From Silene conica (taxonomy: Eukaryota; Streptophyta; Magnoliopsida; Caryophyllales; Caryophyllaceae): 64,000 nt of DNA. Position numbers and translations under genes: made by a program. Every line of letters begins with the position of its first letter. The first letter of the stretch is position 1. The notes below the pieces were generated by a model. It searched no databases, was not told the DNA's origin, and worked only from the letters and a program-made list of their open reading frames with translations. Positions 10,940 through 23,170 of this stretch are shown here, piece after piece. Location: the NCBI GenBank assembly GCA_029255685.2, contig CM055312.2, forward strand, positions 68,090,792 through 68,154,791, in the 5' to 3' direction.

Positions 10940-12654
10940 GGTATATCATAACCGACCAAGACTCCGGGATTATACTGTCCGTGAACAATGTTTTCAGGCA
11001 AGCCCGGCGCCGGTTCGGTATGTGGCACATACTGGACAAGGTCCCCATCAAGTACAGGAGTTCTTCCAAAGATTATCCCGATTTCATCAAAAAGTTGAAT
11101 GCCATAGTGTGGGACGATGAGATTGAACCGGATGAATTTGATACGCGGTGGTGTGAGATTGTGCTGGAACACGGGGTCAACAACGTAGACTGGTTTAAGG
11201 AGGTTTATCTAATAAGGAAGCAGTGGGTTTTGGGCCACTATAGGGACCTCGAAATGGGTTGTGTTTTGAGGACGACCTAGCGATCTGAAAGTAAAAATAG
11301 CTTCTTTAAGAGATTCGAAAACCTATACGGGACGTTGGTGGAGTTCTGGTTGCGTTACACAAGTGCCATCGAATAGCAGAGGTATACCCAAAAGAAATTT
11401 GACAACGACAATAAACATTCATCCGCGAAATTGAAAACTAACTCCCCGATCGAAAGACACGGCGAGAAGGTTTACACGCATGTTGTATTTGAGGAATTCC
11501 AGGAAGAAGTAATACAGTCGACGAATGGAATTAGTGCACAGGGGTTCACGGAGACCGATGGGATGGAGGTTACAACCGTCCGAGATAGTCAAAGGGGCAA
11601 GATTTTCGAAGTTCAATTCAAATCAGGTATTAAAACTCGGAATCTTTTGGAATTCAAATGAAAGTTGATATTTGGAGTTACACGTGTTATTGTAAAGAGT
11701 TACACACATAGTCCTGTAGAATTACACATTTTATACTACAGAGTTAGATACCTAGAGATTTTCAGTGTCACAGAAGAGTTACACAGTCTTAGGCTATAGA
11801 ATGACACGTCCAGTGACGTGGAATTTCACAAACCTAACCTATTGAGTAACACATCTAGTGCAATGGAGGTACACATTTAAGGCAACAGATATACACAAAC
11901 TAAATCTATAGGGTTACACATCCAGTGACATGGAGTTCTACATGGTGTGTTATAGAGTTACACGTCTAGTGGCATGGAGTTACACGTCTAACGATATAGA
12001 GTTTAACTTATTGATCTCTTGTTTTATTCAGGTTCATTTGAGACAGCTTGCACTTGCAAAATGTTCGAGCGATCTGGAATATTATGTAGGCACATCATTT
12101 GGATTTACTCAAGCAACGATATCAAGTCAATTCCGGATCAATATGTGTGTCAACGATGGACTAAGGAGACAGTCTGTGTCGAAAGTGGTGGGATGGAAAT
12201 AATTGATGCCAGCCAGATCGAGATGACGAAGTTGTGGTCAGAAGTGCACGTGACGGTTGGAATGCTTAGAGGTAGAGATAAGGCTGATATCGAAGCATTG
12301 AGCAACTTAATCCGAGAATATAGAGAAAAACTTGGCCCGTCTGAAGAGTTGATGACAAAGCAAGAGGAAATTGAGCAGTTGCTTGGATGCACGGCCAGTA
12401 AAGAAATAACGGTATTGCCTCCGAAACACGCGGGAAATAAGGGGAGTCGGACCCGACTTACGTCTACTCGTACTAAGGCTGTTGAGAAGAGTTCTAAACC
12501 TAAACGAATCTGCAACAATTGCAAGCAAATGGCACACCATGACAAAGGAAACTGCCCAAACCCGTTTGTTGACCGTCCGCCTATGCGTCCCGGTACATCA
12601 TCAGACGAGGATGAATCACAGGAAGAGGAAGAAGATGGAGATGACTCTGACTAG
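10940..12654 (+). pseudogene. FAR1/MURA-type MULE transposase, C-terminal half
   Basis: The frame opens right after the copia LTR with ITDQDSG, the conserved TDxD of the MULE transposase core, followed by FGMWHILDKVP and W-C-E-I-V typical of FAR1/FRS proteins. Exon 1 ends at 11626 and exon 2 begins at 12032 (intron GT-AG, phase 1). The join gives a SWIM zinc finger, CTCKMFERSGILCRH. The tail has IPDQYVCQRWTKE, a coiled-coil-like stretch and a knuckle CNNCKQMAHHDKGNC, ending in an acidic stretch at 12654. Two in-frame stops, TAG at 11278-11280 and 11374-11376, plus loss of the N-terminus through the copia insertion make this a dead copy. Confidence 0.85.
11627..12031 (+). other. Transposase intron filled with GAGTTACAC repeats
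   Basis: The donor is CAG|GTATTA and the acceptor TTTATTCAG|GT. The splice restores a phase-1 Gly codon and the SWIM finger. From about 11675 to 12000 the intron is a run of degenerate units containing GAGTTACAC on the sense strand. Confidence 0.7.
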
Positions 12655-13305
12655 GCTTATGTAATAGAGTTACAATTGTTGTTCGGAGGAGTTATTTATT
12701 TCATTTCATGCTTTATGTTAAGTATTTTGTTAAGTATTAATCCAATAGAGTTACACAGCTTATGCAATAGAGTTACAAAACGTGTGCAATAGAGTTACAC
12801 AAGTTATACAATGGAGTTACGCATGTTTATACGATATTATATAGAGTTGCACATATACTGTCCAGGAGAGTTACACAGTTTATGCGATAGAGTTACTCAT
12901 GCTATGTAGTGGAGTTACACATGATAATGAATAGAGTTACAACATATGTGAAACTCCATATGAAACTCTATGTGTTAAGAATTTTGTTAAATCTTAATCC
13001 AATAGAGTTACACGGCTTATGTAATAGAGTTACAATTGTTGTTCAAGGGAGTTATTTATTTCGTTTCATGCTTTAAGTTAAGTATTTTGTTAAGTATTAA
13101 TCCAATATAGTTACACAGCTTATGCAATAGAGTTACAAAGCGTGTGCACTTGAGTTACACAAGTTATACAATGGAGTTACGCATGTTTATACGATATTAT
13201 ATAGAGTTTCACATATACTGTCCAGGACAGTTACACAGTTTATGCGATAGAGTTACTCATGCAGTGTAGTGGAGTTACACATGATAAAGAATAGAGTTAC
13301 ATCAA
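12655..13305 (+). repeat. GAGTTACAC array with a 360-bp higher-order duplication
   Basis: Units of roughly 20-26 bp carry ATAGAGTTACACA with variable spacers. A larger unit beginning GGCTTATGTAATAGAG at 12654 repeats at 13014, a period of 360 bp, including the shared stretch around GTTATTTATTTC. Orientation is plus throughout. Confidence 0.8.
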
Positions 13306-13307
13306 CG

Positions 13308-13856
13308 TTAAACGATTTGTATTAAATGATTTATATTTAAAGTTAGTGCATAATAATAAAACGAAATCCGATCTTCTATTATGAAAACGGAAACAGGCTT
13401 ACAACATTGACATTCAATCTCATATATTACTAAGATACACGGGGATAACCCCGGTAATTTATAAAAAAACCTTTTCAAACTTGAACCAACCATGCAACTC
13501 TGGAGACCACTAACGTATGGGTGATTCTCTTCGTACATTCTAATAATGTTCGTAAGGTGCCAAATCACTCGCAATGCCTGTTGGGATAAGGTTGGGAGTT
13601 GATGAATTAACATGTTCCTCGCTTCAGCCAAGCGGCGAGTTTCAGGCCGTCGAGTGTACGAACTTGACGATGATGATGTAGATTGGTTCACTAGCCGGAC
13701 TGCGTCACGTCTCTTGATCCAATAACTGCGTTGATGTTCAAGAGATGCTTTCATCAACGGGTGTTCCGCTGCAGGGCTTGTGAGATGCATCTCAACTTCT
13801 GCAATCCGATCCGAAAGCCAAGCTTCGTCGTTGACAAAAAACGGGTTGAAAACCAT
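13308..13856 (-). CDS. Small hypothetical protein in MULE spacer
   Basis: This open frame of 182 codons begins MVFNPFFVNDEAWLSDR with an ATG at 13856. I recognise no family. The first about 120 residues look protein-like: a helical charged N-terminus, a run of six serines, then another helical part with QALRVIWHLTNIIRMYEENHPYV. The last about 60 residues are rich in Cys, Phe and Tyr and look like read-through into non-coding sequence, so the true protein may be shorter or spliced. A TATA box sits about 80 bp upstream. It lies between two GAGTTACAC arrays of opposite orientation and is antisense to the transposase. It could be an accessory MULE gene. Confidence 0.4.
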   Translation of the reverse strand: MVFNPFFVNDEAWLSDRIAEVEMHLTSPAAEHPLMKASLEHQRSYWIKRRDAVRLVNQSTSSSSSSYTRRPETRRLAEARNMLIHQLPTLSQQALRVIWHLTNIIRMYEENHPYVSGLQSCMVGSSLKRFFYKLPGLSPCILVIYEIECQCCKPVSVFIIEDRISFYYYALTLNINHLIQIV

Positions 13857-13932
13857 TAATCTTATAATTTTGTTTTTATGTTTTGGGAGGGGGTGAGTTA
13901 TTATGGTAACAATAACATTGAAGTAGTGAAGG

Positions 13933-13942
13933 GTTTTTATAC
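13933..13942 (-). promoter_or_regulatory. TATA box for the small minus-strand gene
   Basis: The minus strand reads GTATAAAAACC about 80 bp before the ATG at 13856. The spacing suits a short 5' UTR. Evidence is sequence match only. Confidence 0.45.
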
Positions 13943-14039
13943 TGTTGGGGTAATTAAACCGCTAATGTGGGTCCATTGTAATAAATTTTGGCGGGAAAAA
14001 AATTACTTTTACCGCCAAAAACTGTGAAAAGGTAATTAA

Positions 14040-14640
14040 GTTACTCAGTAGAATTTCAAGGCAGTAACTCTGAAACTCTATAGGAGTATTTGTGTAACTC
14101 TATTGAACAACATGTGTAACTCCTTTCAACAACTTGTGTAACTCCATTTGGTTAGTTGTGTAATTCCATTCAATTAATTTCATTATTCCATTATAGCAAC
14201 ATGTAACTCTATACCACCTGACTTGTGTAACTCCATTAGCCCAGTATGTGTAACTCTATTGCATTAATAGTGTAACTCCTTTTAACAACTTGTGTAACTC
14301 CAATCTGTTTACTTGTGTAATTCAATTCAATTAATTTCATTATTCCATTATAGAAGCATGTAGCTCTATACCACGACTTGTGTAATTCCATTTGCCCAGA
14401 ATGTGTAACTCTATCATTAATAGTGTAACTCCATTACGAGATATGTGTAACTCTATTGAAGGACATATATAACTCCCTTCAATGACATGTATAACTCCAT
14501 GTATTGGCATATTTTTATTTTACAAAACAGTTAAATCCACATAGCTGTTGATCATGTGTGTAACTCCATAACATAATGCACGTAACTCTATATCATTATA
14601 GTGTGAAACTCCATGTGACTGGTTGAGGAAACTCTAAAAG
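14040..14640 (-). repeat. GAGTTACAC array, inverted orientation
   Basis: Many copies of TGTGTAACTCCA occur, which is the complement of the motif seen at 12655-13305. The two arrays face each other across the small gene. This array ends at the target site of element A and resumes at 23993. Confidence 0.75.
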
Positions 14641-14645
14641 CCTTG

Positions 14646-17363
14646 TGTGACACCCCGCGATATAGCATAAAAATAAACAAGTAATTTGCAGTGGAAATAC
14701 GATACTTTTAAAAACTTTTCGACATATTTATTAGAACTTTTTCGCGGAATATCAAAACAACAAGCGGAAGACTAAAACTAATACGAAGTATAAATTATAC
14801 ACGAATACTTAAATAAACGAGGGATAAGGTATCCCACGGTAACAACATGAATTAAATCTAAACTAAGCGTAAGGGTAATTGTCGAATGATCAACAATGCT
14901 CGCTAGCCACACGTCTTCCCCAAACAGCACCAACCTACATTCATGAAACATGAACGCCACAGTCAGTGGGGAGTAACTCAGGGTTCTCCCAGCCACTTCA
15001 CGTCAAAATACAAATAGATAACAATAAGAACATATTGTATATGTAGTAGTACATGTGAACATGAGAAATATCAAAGCATGACACTCAAAATCAGGTAAAC
15101 AACCATGTGATCGACTCAAAGACCAACACTTGATGGCATGTCCAATCGCACAAAGAACAACAACCAAGAATAGAATGAACGCCGTCAGGTAGCATAACCG
15201 CTACAACTGACAGTTAGGGAGTATAACCGCTCCACTAACAGGCTAGGGCGTATAACCGCGCCCTAGCTACCGGAGCGCATAACCACGTCATCCGGATACT
15301 ATGTATAGCGCATAACCGACAATTATATGCCTAAGACCTGGCCAGACCTCTCGATGTAATAACCTACACCGAACGACACACGGAGACCGGGCCGCATAAC
15401 CACGGACACCGACCAATCCCGAACATAGTTAGATAAAATCCCATAGCAGGAGTGGCGTTTGATCATTACAGTGATACACAAATCGTATCACCGCTATCTA
15501 TTCACAACCAAGGCAACAAAACCGTTACCAACACAATTTAGGGTGACATAACCGTCACCTAAACACAAGCAAGGCAACGTAACCGTCACCCTACTTGTCT
15601 TAAGATAACATAACTGTCATCAAAATACAATTTAAGCTAACATAACCGTTAACCAACTCATTTAAATACAAGAGCCAACAATCGATAAATAAGACAACAC
15701 TTAAGTCCATTCCATACGGGAGAAGAATAAACGGAACAGATTAATAAAACATAAGTCTTAAAAGCGTTTTACATTTCAGCTGTCCTCTGCCGTAAAATTA
15801 ATAATTAATTCAAATAAAATCGAAATGATACAAGGCCAACTGGGTCATATTAATGAGACTTTTATCTAAAATATTTGTCAAATAAACATTTTCAAAATAC
15901 GAACTTAGCAGGGGGTTATTGTCTGATCTTTACAGTGTGTCAGAAATCGTCACACAAAATGTATTGCTTCATAAAACGGGTTTAACAAATCATTTTGGCA
16001 AAAAGCAAACTCCTAACATCATATAAACTCTTTAAAGTTTAATTATTGAGAAGGAACAGAATATTTTCAAAGTATAAAAATGGTTTTCGAAATAATCTTT
16101 GAGCTACTATCCGTTCTGCGAGTATTTCAGCGCAATGTTCGTAAATAATTTATTGTGAACAAACGACATGCAATAAAATTACGACATTTTAGAGGTAGAC
16201 TCTACACTTAAAATAAATAGGGGTCTATTTTTAACATTTTCAAAGACGGATACTTTAAGATGTCGAAATAAATTGTACAAGACAATAGACAGATTTGTCA
16301 AGGTGCTGAAACTTTATCAAATAACCAAAGTAAACCAAGCTTTATGAACTTGAAAGACTATCAAACTAATCATCCTCAAAGATCACAACCTCATTTAACA
16401 GTACAATCCTTAGTGAATTTCCAACTTGAATATCACCCAACACAACCATGCAAAATGAAATTCATCCAAACATATGATTTATGAACTTAATCATGTCACT
16501 ATTTAACCAAACACAATTCTAGTATACTAAACATTGCTAGCATATAGAACACATGCAAACATAGACGATAAGTCGAGTAACCCATCACCGTTACCTTATA
16601 GCTCTTCAATAAGCATGATTTTGACTCAAAGCCACTCCGGTTTGAACAACCGAACTAGCTGCACATAAATAAACGAGGTTAGCTAAGAGAACCGTGCCTT
16701 AAAGGCCACGACCAGAGTATATTAAGGAAGAAATTTTATAATTTTATTACCTAGAAATATGGAGGGAGAGGAGAGGAAGAGATAGGCGCGAAAATCGTCG
16801 AAAACCGATAAGAAACGAAGATTTTACGATCGTCTTAAGGTTGAAGGTAAAGAGTGTAACAATGGTGTTTGTGTTTGGGTGTTTTAGCTGAAAAAAATAA
16901 GTAAATGAATGAAGAAGAAGGAAGGAAGTAGAAGGAATGACCTTGGGCAGCAAGGCAAAGTTCTATACTTAGCCAAGTGTCCCTAAGGACATGTGGAAAA
17001 GAGTAAAGAGTAAGCAACGAGCGAGTGTCTCGTTTGCGGATGGTCCGTGACAACCTTTCTTATTTTCGTCCTCTACAGAACTCGTAATGAGGTTTTTTCG
17101 GTGGCGTTGGAAAGCTAAGAGAAAGAGCTAAAACTTGTATTTTTTAAGAAAAAGCTAGATATGCCCTTAAAATATCTCAAAATTAGTAACAAGGACAGAG
17201 TAGCGTTTCACAAGTTTAAGGAGTATAAGTTTAAGACGGACATATTAATATCATTATCGAAAACGATAAATTTTAAAAGGAATTTTATTTATTGTGGGAC
17301 ATTATTATTATTAAAATAATATTTTAATAATATATAAATACTTGGAAATTACGGGGTGTTACA
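14646..17363 (-). repeat. 3' LTR of element A
   Basis: This LTR is 2718 bp with TGTGACACCCCG on the plus strand and GGGGTGTTACA at the other end. It is almost the same length as the 5' LTR after removing the MITE there. It contains the CATAACCG hairpin array at about 15186-15655. No gene is present; short frames repeat in both LTRs and show no family similarity. Confidence 0.9.
15186..15655 (-). repeat. Hairpin array with conserved ATAACC loop (LTR copy 1)
   Basis: About eleven units share ATAACC(G) as loop, flanked by unlike but complementary arms. The best are GTAGC/GCTAC (15189-15204), GTTAG-GGAG/CTCC-A-CTAAC (15213-15239), GCTAGGGCG/CGCCCTAGC (15242-15267, perfect 9 bp) and TTTA-G-GGTGAC/GTCACC-TAAA (15537-15563). 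Weaker units have one or two mismatches. The same array is in the other LTR at about 21365-21842. Confidence 0.75.
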
Positions 17364-17401
17364 ATCACCCCACCTTTTAAAAAGTTTCGTCCTCGAAACT
17401 T
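17364..17401 (-). other. Polypurine tract and preceding hairpin of element A
   Basis: On the minus strand AAGTTTCG-AGGA-CGAAACTT (17382-17401) is a perfect 8-bp hairpin, followed by the purine run AAAAGGTGGGGTGAT next to the LTR start. Confidence 0.75.
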
Positions 17402-20400
17402 GAAAGCAGAAAAACGTTAAGTTGTAAAGACAAGGTAAATAACCAAAACATTTACCAAAATTTGTTATTTCAAAACTTTCATTTATTTCAAAGACTTCGA
17501 AAAGAGTTTCTAAAGGCACAAGTCCTCATCAATGGAACAAGAGGATTCTCGTTGCGCATTCAAGAGTCCGACATTCCAAATCAAGGACTAGTATAAAACC
17601 AAATCATATCATGCGTCGACAAGCGTAATACGAGTTATTAGACGTCTCCAATAACAAGTCTTACATCAAATCAACGCTAAAACCAATCAAAATTATAAAC
17701 CATTTCATGCTTTTTAAAACATATCATTTCGAAAGTAAACTTAAATTTTTGAATCCGTAAAATAAGTAAGGTTGTAACAGCAATTAAAGTTTTTCAACAA
17801 CAAAAGTAAGGTAACACAAGTGCGGTTATAAAGTATATAAATGAAAAATATGTTGAATATTTCTTCAAACAAAACACAAGGATTAAAGCTACATATTAAC
17901 AACCAAAGAGGGTCGGGTCGGTCTTTCAAGGATCTCAAAGCACAAAGAGGTCAACAAGGAAGCTAACCCAAAACAAGGCATCATAACTACCATCTTCAGG
18001 GTAAAGAGGGTACTCAATCAAGAGAGCAAAGGGGCAAAAACAACAAAGTATCTGAAGCATGAACAAAAGAGGTTTAAGGTTAAGGAGGGGATAACTCTTC
18101 AGATTACGGAAATCACTACTCACTCAATCCATAAAGGAGTCATCATCATCATGGTTTCTTACACACCTCAAAAGGCAACTCTTTCAATCACACAACTCTC
18201 AAGGTTTCCTCAACTCAATTTGGGTCACTCACTTCTAGGTCATCTACGATACAAGATATGTTATTACCAAAAGGACTTCACAACTCTCGATTATTACTCA
18301 ACAATCAACATCCTTCATAGAGCTAGATCCAAAACTACTAACAAGGTTGAACTCATACCCAACTAACATTTGCTACAGATCTCCAAACATGGTGAATCAC
18401 CAAAACAAGGATCTTAAACCAGAATCCATCGTACCTCCAGACCTTTACACAAAAATTCGTTACACTCATATCGACAATCAAAGATATGAACGTGGCACTC
18501 TCGGGACTGTACTTACTCTCATAAATAAGGCTATGAGATAAACATCGAAAACATCTAATCCCAAAACCATAAACACGGTATTCTTCAAACCGTAACTATT
18601 CCCAAACGTAAGACTACGAGTTAAACATACAAAGCATTCAGTCCCAAACTAGTCAAATCTCATCGACCCAAATCAAGAAAACATCTCTTAAACCTTGACT
18701 ATCAACTTCATTACCGTAAAGTGATCATCCCAAAAGGAAGTCTCATAAAAGTAACAACTTTCACCCAAATGGTCTCTAGGTAACCATCAACACCCTCATA
18801 GATAACACCAAAATTATCAGTCTCGCGGTTGGTACCAATCTACGAGAAGAACTCATACCTTCAAACCTTTAAATTGAAACCATTAAATGGCACACTACCT
18901 AGTATTACCCAAACGTCACCAAACGCTAACTCTCTTAAATATGTCCGATAAAACAAGACCAAGGATCCTCTAAGAATATATCACTATTCCACAAACGAAG
19001 TCACCCTCACAACTAATCCAAGAAGAAAAGGGCCAAGGCTTACAACGGTTAAAGGTATGATACACACTTAAAGACAAATGCGATGTAGGTACTTGAGAGA
19101 GAGATCGAGAGAAAGAGACAAGATGACAAGGTGAGAGACTCCAACAAAAGTGGAAGCTAAGAGTGGAAGGATAAGCATTAGAGGTAAGAAGATATTTGAC
19201 GTAAAGAGAGGTCAAGTAAGCTTTTTTATGAAAGCATAACTAGACATAATTAGGATGGAAGAAGAAAGAAGAAGAGAAGCGTTGAGGAAAGGTTACGATT
19301 TGAACTGACACAATTCCCAAGGCTCAGGTTTCCTAAAATCCTCACAAGGTTCTCATCTCCTATTTCTCAATTCAAGCACACTGAACTATTGCTTTCCAAG
19401 ATTCATTTTCCCATATGATTCACCATACTATAAGTTATTACAAAAAATTAAAGATGTACGATCAACTCAATTTCGACTATTCCATAAAGTTTCAGGTATC
19501 TCTATGTCTTAAATTCCTCAAACGACATTTCTGTAATACTCTAGGATAAACCATTTTTATACCATTTCTAGTTCCCAATCTTTATACTCCATAGATTATC
19601 AACTCTCTATTTCCTTCAATTCCCAAAACTTTCATTACTCATCGAGTTTCTCTATTCTAATCTCACACAAGGCATAAATCCTTATAATTTATGAATACCT
19701 CAAAAAGTGAACACTAAGAAAATCCACTATTAACGTTCTCACACCTTTATATGCGAATTGAAACGTCCTTTAAACATCACAACCTCAAAATATCACAAAT
19801 CCATAAGTTGCACCTTACTACATCAATCAGACATCCAAAGACATTATCCTCAAGTAACTCCTCAAAGGTTACACCTCTAATCCAATCAAATAACTAAAAG
19901 AATAAACTTCAGTCAGTTCCTCTAAAGTTACATCGCTAACTCTTTCAATACTCGTCCATCAATATACACGATTCTTATCCTCCAAAAGTAACATCCCAAT
20001 TAAAGTCAAACCCAATTCCCAGAGTCAAGCATTACTGATTCACTTCACTCAACCATTCATTTTCTCTAGCATCCCAAGTATATTTTCCAAATTCATTTTT
20101 ATGAATTCTAACACCTCATCCATACTCTTAAAGCGACACATATTAACCCACTGGTTCTAAATCCCAATTATGATTATCAAGGTTAATTTCTTCCAAAAGC
20201 TACGTATACCACTCAAACTTTAATCTAGGAATATCACCAACCAATTTTACCCACCAATTGGGTAAACAACTAAACATTAGGATTACCAAGACATGGCTTA
20301 CTACACTCCCTAAATGTTTTCAGTAAGATTACTTCTCAAAATAAGGGCTAGGGGTTATCCTCGAACAAAATCCTCAATATCCAACTAAGCTAGGCTACCT

Positions 20401-20829
20401 ACGAAGCGCCATGAGAAAAGGCAAGTAACAAGGATAAGGTTAAGTCGGGAAGTTACGAAAGTAGCTTCCGAGTTATGATAGAAAAGAGTTCGGGAAGGAG
20501 GATATGCATCAAGAAATAAGGAAGAAGGTGATGCATGATGAGTAAGGAGTATCTTCGGGAACATAGAAGCATCCTTCAAAGATAGCACGAATCTTCCATC
20601 TTCGGTATTAGACAATAATCTTGATCGCCATCCAGGTAAGCACATGGTTCATCAATCCTTGAGCACAAAAACCAAATCATTGACAATTAACAAACATGTT
20701 AGACCTAACAAAGAGCAATCACATTACAGACTACCACTTGGTCCTTAAGTCTACCTATCTCTCATTCATTATTTCAGGTCAAGTTCATATTTAAGTTGGG
20801 GTACACGTGTGTGCGTCGCGAGCATTACT
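17402..20829 (-). other. Internal region of element A, no coding capacity
   Basis: About 3.4 kb, AC-rich on the plus strand, has only short frames (under about 90 codons), none resembling retrotransposon domains. I see no tRNA or other gene. This is the expected position of gag-pol in an autonomous relative. Confidence 0.75.
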
Positions 20830-20841
20830 GCTCTGATACCA
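20830..20841 (-). other. Primer-binding site of element A
   Basis: The minus strand reads TGGTATCAGAGC two bases inside the 5' LTR, complementary to initiator Met tRNA. Confidence 0.85.
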
Positions 20842-21364
20842 ACTGTGACACCCCGCGATATAGCATAAAAATAAACAAGTAATTTGCAGTGGAAATACGA
20901 TACTTTTAAAAACTTTTCGACATATTTATTAAAACTTTTTCGCGGAATATCAAAACAACAAGCGGAAGACTAAAACTAATACGAAGTATAAATTATACAC
21001 GAATACTTAAATAAACGAGGGATAAGGTATCCCACGGTAACAACATGAATTAAATCTAAACTAAGCGTAAGGGTAATTGTCGAATGATCAACAATGCTCG
21101 CTAGCCACACGTCTTCCCCAAACAGCACCAACCTACATTCATGAAACATGAATGCCACAGTCAGTGGGGAGTAACTCAGGGTTCTCCCAGCCACTTCACG
21201 TCAAAATACAAATAGATAACAATAAAAACATATTGTATATGAACATGAGAAATATCAAAGCATGACACTCAAAATCAGGTAAACAACCAGGTGATCGACT
21301 CAAAGACCAACACTTGATGGCATGTCCAATCACACAAAGAACAACAACCAAGAATAGAATGAAC

Positions 21365-21842
21365 GCCGTCAGGTAGCATAACCGCTACAACTGACAGTTA
21401 GGGAGTATAACCGCTCCACTAACAGGCTAGGGCTTATAACCGCGCCCTAGCTACCGGAGCGCATAACCACGTCATCCGGATACTATGTATAGCGCATAAC
21501 CGACAACTATATGCCTAAGACCTGGCCAGACCTCTCGATGTAATAACCTACACCGAACGACACACGGGGATCGGGCCGCATAACCACGGACACCGACCAA
21601 TCCCGAACATAGTTAGATAAAATCCCATAACAGGAGTGGCGTTTGTTCATTACAGTGATACACAAATCGTATCACCGCTATCTATTCACAACCAAGCCAA
21701 CATAACCGTTACCAACACAATTTAGGGTGACATAACCGTCACTTAAACACAAGCAAGGCAACATAACCGTCACCCTACTCCTCTTACGATAACATAACCG
21801 TCATCAAAATACAATTTAAGCTAACATAACCGTTAACCAACT
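21365..21842 (-). repeat. Hairpin array with ATAACC loop (LTR copy 2)
   Basis: This is the counterpart of the array at 15186-15655 in the other LTR. Most stems are identical, including the GTAGC and GGTGAC stems; a few bases differ, for example the GCTAGGGCG arm here reads GCTAGGGCT. Confidence 0.75.
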
Positions 21843-23170
21843 CATTTACATACAAGAGCCAATAATCGATAAATAAGACAACACTTAAGTCGATTCCATA
21901 CGGGAGAAGAATAAACGGAACAGATTAATAAAACATAAGTCTTAAAAGCGTTTTACATTTCAGCTGTCTTCTGCCGTAAAATTCATAATTAATTCAAATA
22001 AAATCGAAATGATACAAGGCCAACTGGGTCATATTAATAAGACTTTTATCTACAATATTTGTCAAATAAATACTTTCAAAATACGAACTTAACAGGGGGT
22101 TATTGTCTGATCTTTACAGTGTGTCAGAAATCGTCACACAAAATGTATTGCTTCATAAAACGGGTTTAACAAATCATTTTGGGGCAAAGAAAACTCCTAC
22201 CATCATCTAAACTCTTCAAAGTTTAATTATTGAGAAGGACCAGAATAGTTTCAAAGTATAAAAATGGTTTTCGAAATAATCTTTGAGCTACTATCCGTTC
22301 TGCGAGTATTTCAGCTCAATGTTCGTAAATAATTTATTGTGAACAAACGACATGCAATAAAATTACGAAAGTTTAGAGGTAGACTCTACACTTAAAATAA
22401 ATAGGGGTCTATTTTCAACATTTTCAAAGACGGATTGTTTAAGATGTCGAAATAAATTGTACAAGATAATGGACAGATTTGTCAAGGTGCTGAAAACTTT
22501 ATCAAATAACCAAAGTAAACCAAGCTTTATGAACTTGAAAGACTATTAAACTAATCATCCTCAAAGATCACAACCTCATTTAACAATACAATCCTTAATG
22601 AATTTCCAACTTGAATATCACCCAACACAACCATGCAAAATGAAATTCATCCAAACATATGATTTATGAACTTAATCATGTCACTATTTAACCAAACACA
22701 ATTCTAGTATACTAAACATTGCTAGCATATAGAACACATGCAAACATAGACGATAAGTCGAGTAACCCATCACCGTTACCTTATAGCTCTTCAATAAGTA
22801 TGATTTTGACTCAAAGCCACTCCGGTTTGAACAACCGAACTAGCTGCACATAAATAAACGAGGTTAGCTAAGAGAACCGTGCCTTAAAGGCCACGATCAG
22901 AGTATGTTAAGGAAGAAATTTTATACTTTTATTACCTAGAAAGATGGAGGGCGAGGAGAGGAAGAGATAGGCGCGAAAATCGCGAAAACCGAGAAGAAAC
23001 GAAGATTTTACGATCGTCTTAAGGTTGAAGGTAAAGAGTGTAACAATGGTGTTTGTGTTTGGGTGTTTTAGCTGAAAAAAATAAGTAAATGAATGAAGAA
23101 GAAGGAAGGAAGTAGAAGGAATGACCTTGGGCAGCAAGGCAAAGTTCTATACTTAGCCAAGTGTCCCTAA

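Noticed and set aside
11675-13305. CRISPR-like regular repeats
   Set aside because: The genome is a plant, the unit is degenerate, spacers are irregular and AT-rich, and no associated genes exist.
14778-14996. 72-codon frame repeated at 20976-21194
   Set aside because: It is part of element A LTRs and has no recognisable protein features.
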